Of a stretch of 6,888 nucleotides of DNA, positions 6,428 through 6,888 are shown one piece after another. The stretch is from positions 1-6,888 of the forward strand of contig CALEYZ010000105.1 in assembly GCA_937928195.1 (NCBI GenBank), in the 5' to 3' direction. This DNA is from an uncultured Limnohabitans sp. (GTDB lineage Bacteria > Pseudomonadota > Gammaproteobacteria > Burkholderiales > Burkholderiaceae_C). The position numbers and the translations under genes are program-made. Position 1 is the stretch's first letter. Every line of letters begins with the position of its first letter. The notes beneath the pieces are model-generated. The model saw only the letters and a program-made list of their open reading frames with translations, did no database searches and was not told the origin of the DNA.

Positions 6428-6832
6428 TTAAGGCGTTATCACGATTTCGCGAAAACTTGTGTAATGGTCTTGCGTATAAAAACACTGCTTGGGCAAGCGA
6501 GGCTCTTCGCCCCCACACACAATTCGACGTGCACCACGGCTTCTTTCACCTGGGGTTTTGACGGTGTATTCACGATAAAAACCGCGTTTTGCTGCAGGCA
6601 GCTGCTTTTCTCGATTGCCAAAAACGACACCATCCTTTTCAAACCGAAAAGGCCCACCCAGACGGATGAGTGCATAAGTTTCTTGGCCCTCTTTGGGCAA
6701 TTCCTGTAAAGCGATGGGTGCCGAAACAACTGCGTCCGACGTCGATCTGGCTTGCACCAAATTAGTGCAAGAACCTGCGAAAAACGCCAAACTAACGGCT
6801 AAAGCAGCAAAGTTAAGCGTCTTGATACCCAT
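6428..6832 (-). CDS. Exported barnase/RNase Sa-family guanyl-specific ribonuclease
   Basis: The protein is a small RNA endonuclease of the N1/T1 microbial ribonuclease family, which cleaves after guanosine through a 2',3'-cyclic phosphate. Of its 134 residues, 1-28 are an export signal (K4, hydrophobic 8-19, likely cleavage after LVQA). The mature enzyme follows RNase Sa closely: LPKEGQETYALI (45-56), GGPFRFEKDGVVFGNRE (59-75), GFYREYTVKTPG (84-95), RSRGARRI (97-104) and DHYTSF (122-127). By that alignment the catalytic set E54, R65, R69 and H85 is present as E88, R99, R103 and H123, so the enzyme should be active. Two cysteines, C106 and C117, flank a loop that looks longer than in RNase Sa and could form a disulfide after export. 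The start ATG has a GAGGG ribosome-binding site six bases upstream. The barstar homologue is the next gene, supporting a nuclease/immunity pair. Confidence 0.9.
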   Translation of the reverse strand: MGIKTLNFAALAVSLAFFAGSCTNLVQARSTSDAVVSAPIALQELPKEGQETYALIRLGGPFRFEKDGVVFGNREKQLPAAKRGFYREYTVKTPGERSRGARRIVCGGEEPRLPKQCFYTQDHYTSFREIVITP

Positions 6833-6838
6833 TTACAA

Positions 6839-6843
6839 CCCTC
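6839..6843 (-). promoter_or_regulatory. Shine-Dalgarno GAGGG of the ribonuclease gene
   Basis: On the minus strand GAGGG is followed by six bases (TTGTAA) and then the ATG at 6832. This is the best-formed ribosome-binding site in the window and fixes the ribonuclease start. Confidence 0.7.
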
Positions 6844-6851
6844 AAAATCCT

Positions 6852-6863
6852 CGGGTAAACCCG
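6852..6863. repeat. Palindrome CGGGT-AA-ACCCG upstream of the ribonuclease gene
   Basis: This perfect 5-bp dyad with a 2-base centre starts 20 bp before the ribonuclease start codon. It lies in the untranslated leader or promoter and could be an operator or a small leader hairpin. No -10/-35 pair is visible in the remaining bases to the window edge. Confidence 0.3.
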
Positions 6864-6888
6864 GAAATTCGAAGGCGCTAGTGTGCCG

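Noticed and set aside
6423..6434. GCCT-GTTA-AGGC hairpin over the ribonuclease stop codon
   Set aside because: The stem is only 4 bp with no T-tract, too weak for a terminator.
6764..6775. Lipobox in the ribonuclease signal (AGSC, residues 19-22)
   Set aside because: The -3 position is A rather than L/V/I, so lipoprotein processing is unlikely; the VQA site at 26-28 suits signal peptidase I better.

Overview
The window looks like chromosomal core DNA of a betaproteobacterium, most likely Burkholderiales and perhaps Comamonadaceae. This rests on the envelope-biogenesis gene order, the moderate GC content and the style of the proteins; no 16S rRNA or other taxonomic marker is present.

Layout, left to right. 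(1) Positions 1-923, minus strand: most of an AmgK-type aminoglycoside phosphotransferase-fold sugar kinase (cell-wall recycling), with its C-terminus cut off by the left edge. (2) Positions 924-1043: a 120-bp divergent intergenic region holding several short dyads and two similar, inverted translation leaders. (3) Positions 1044-5612, plus strand: a tightly overlapped operon of lptD (outer-membrane LPS translocon), surA (periplasmic chaperone/PPIase that helps fold outer-membrane proteins including LptD) and rsmA/ksgA (16S rRNA adenine dimethyltransferase). The pdxA gene that lies between surA and rsmA in E. coli is absent. (4) Positions 5643-5681: a strong terminator hairpin with A- and T-tracts on either side, able to serve both convergent operons. 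(5) Positions 5698-6832, minus strand: a two-gene module encoding an exported barnase/RNase Sa-type ribonuclease (first gene) and an enlarged barstar-family inhibitor (second gene). (6) Positions 6833-6888: only the ribosome-binding site of the ribonuclease gene and a small palindrome.

The left part joins peptidoglycan-sugar recycling to outer-membrane assembly. The right part is a toxin/immunity-like pair: the ribonuclease carries an export signal and all expected catalytic residues, and the barstar homologue would protect the cytoplasm. The most unusual points are the barstar homologue's long acidic C-terminal extension ending in an ssrA-like LAAA tail, and the mirrored TTG-start leaders of the divergent amgK and lptD genes. 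I found no tRNA, rRNA, CRISPR array, insertion sequence or phage feature.
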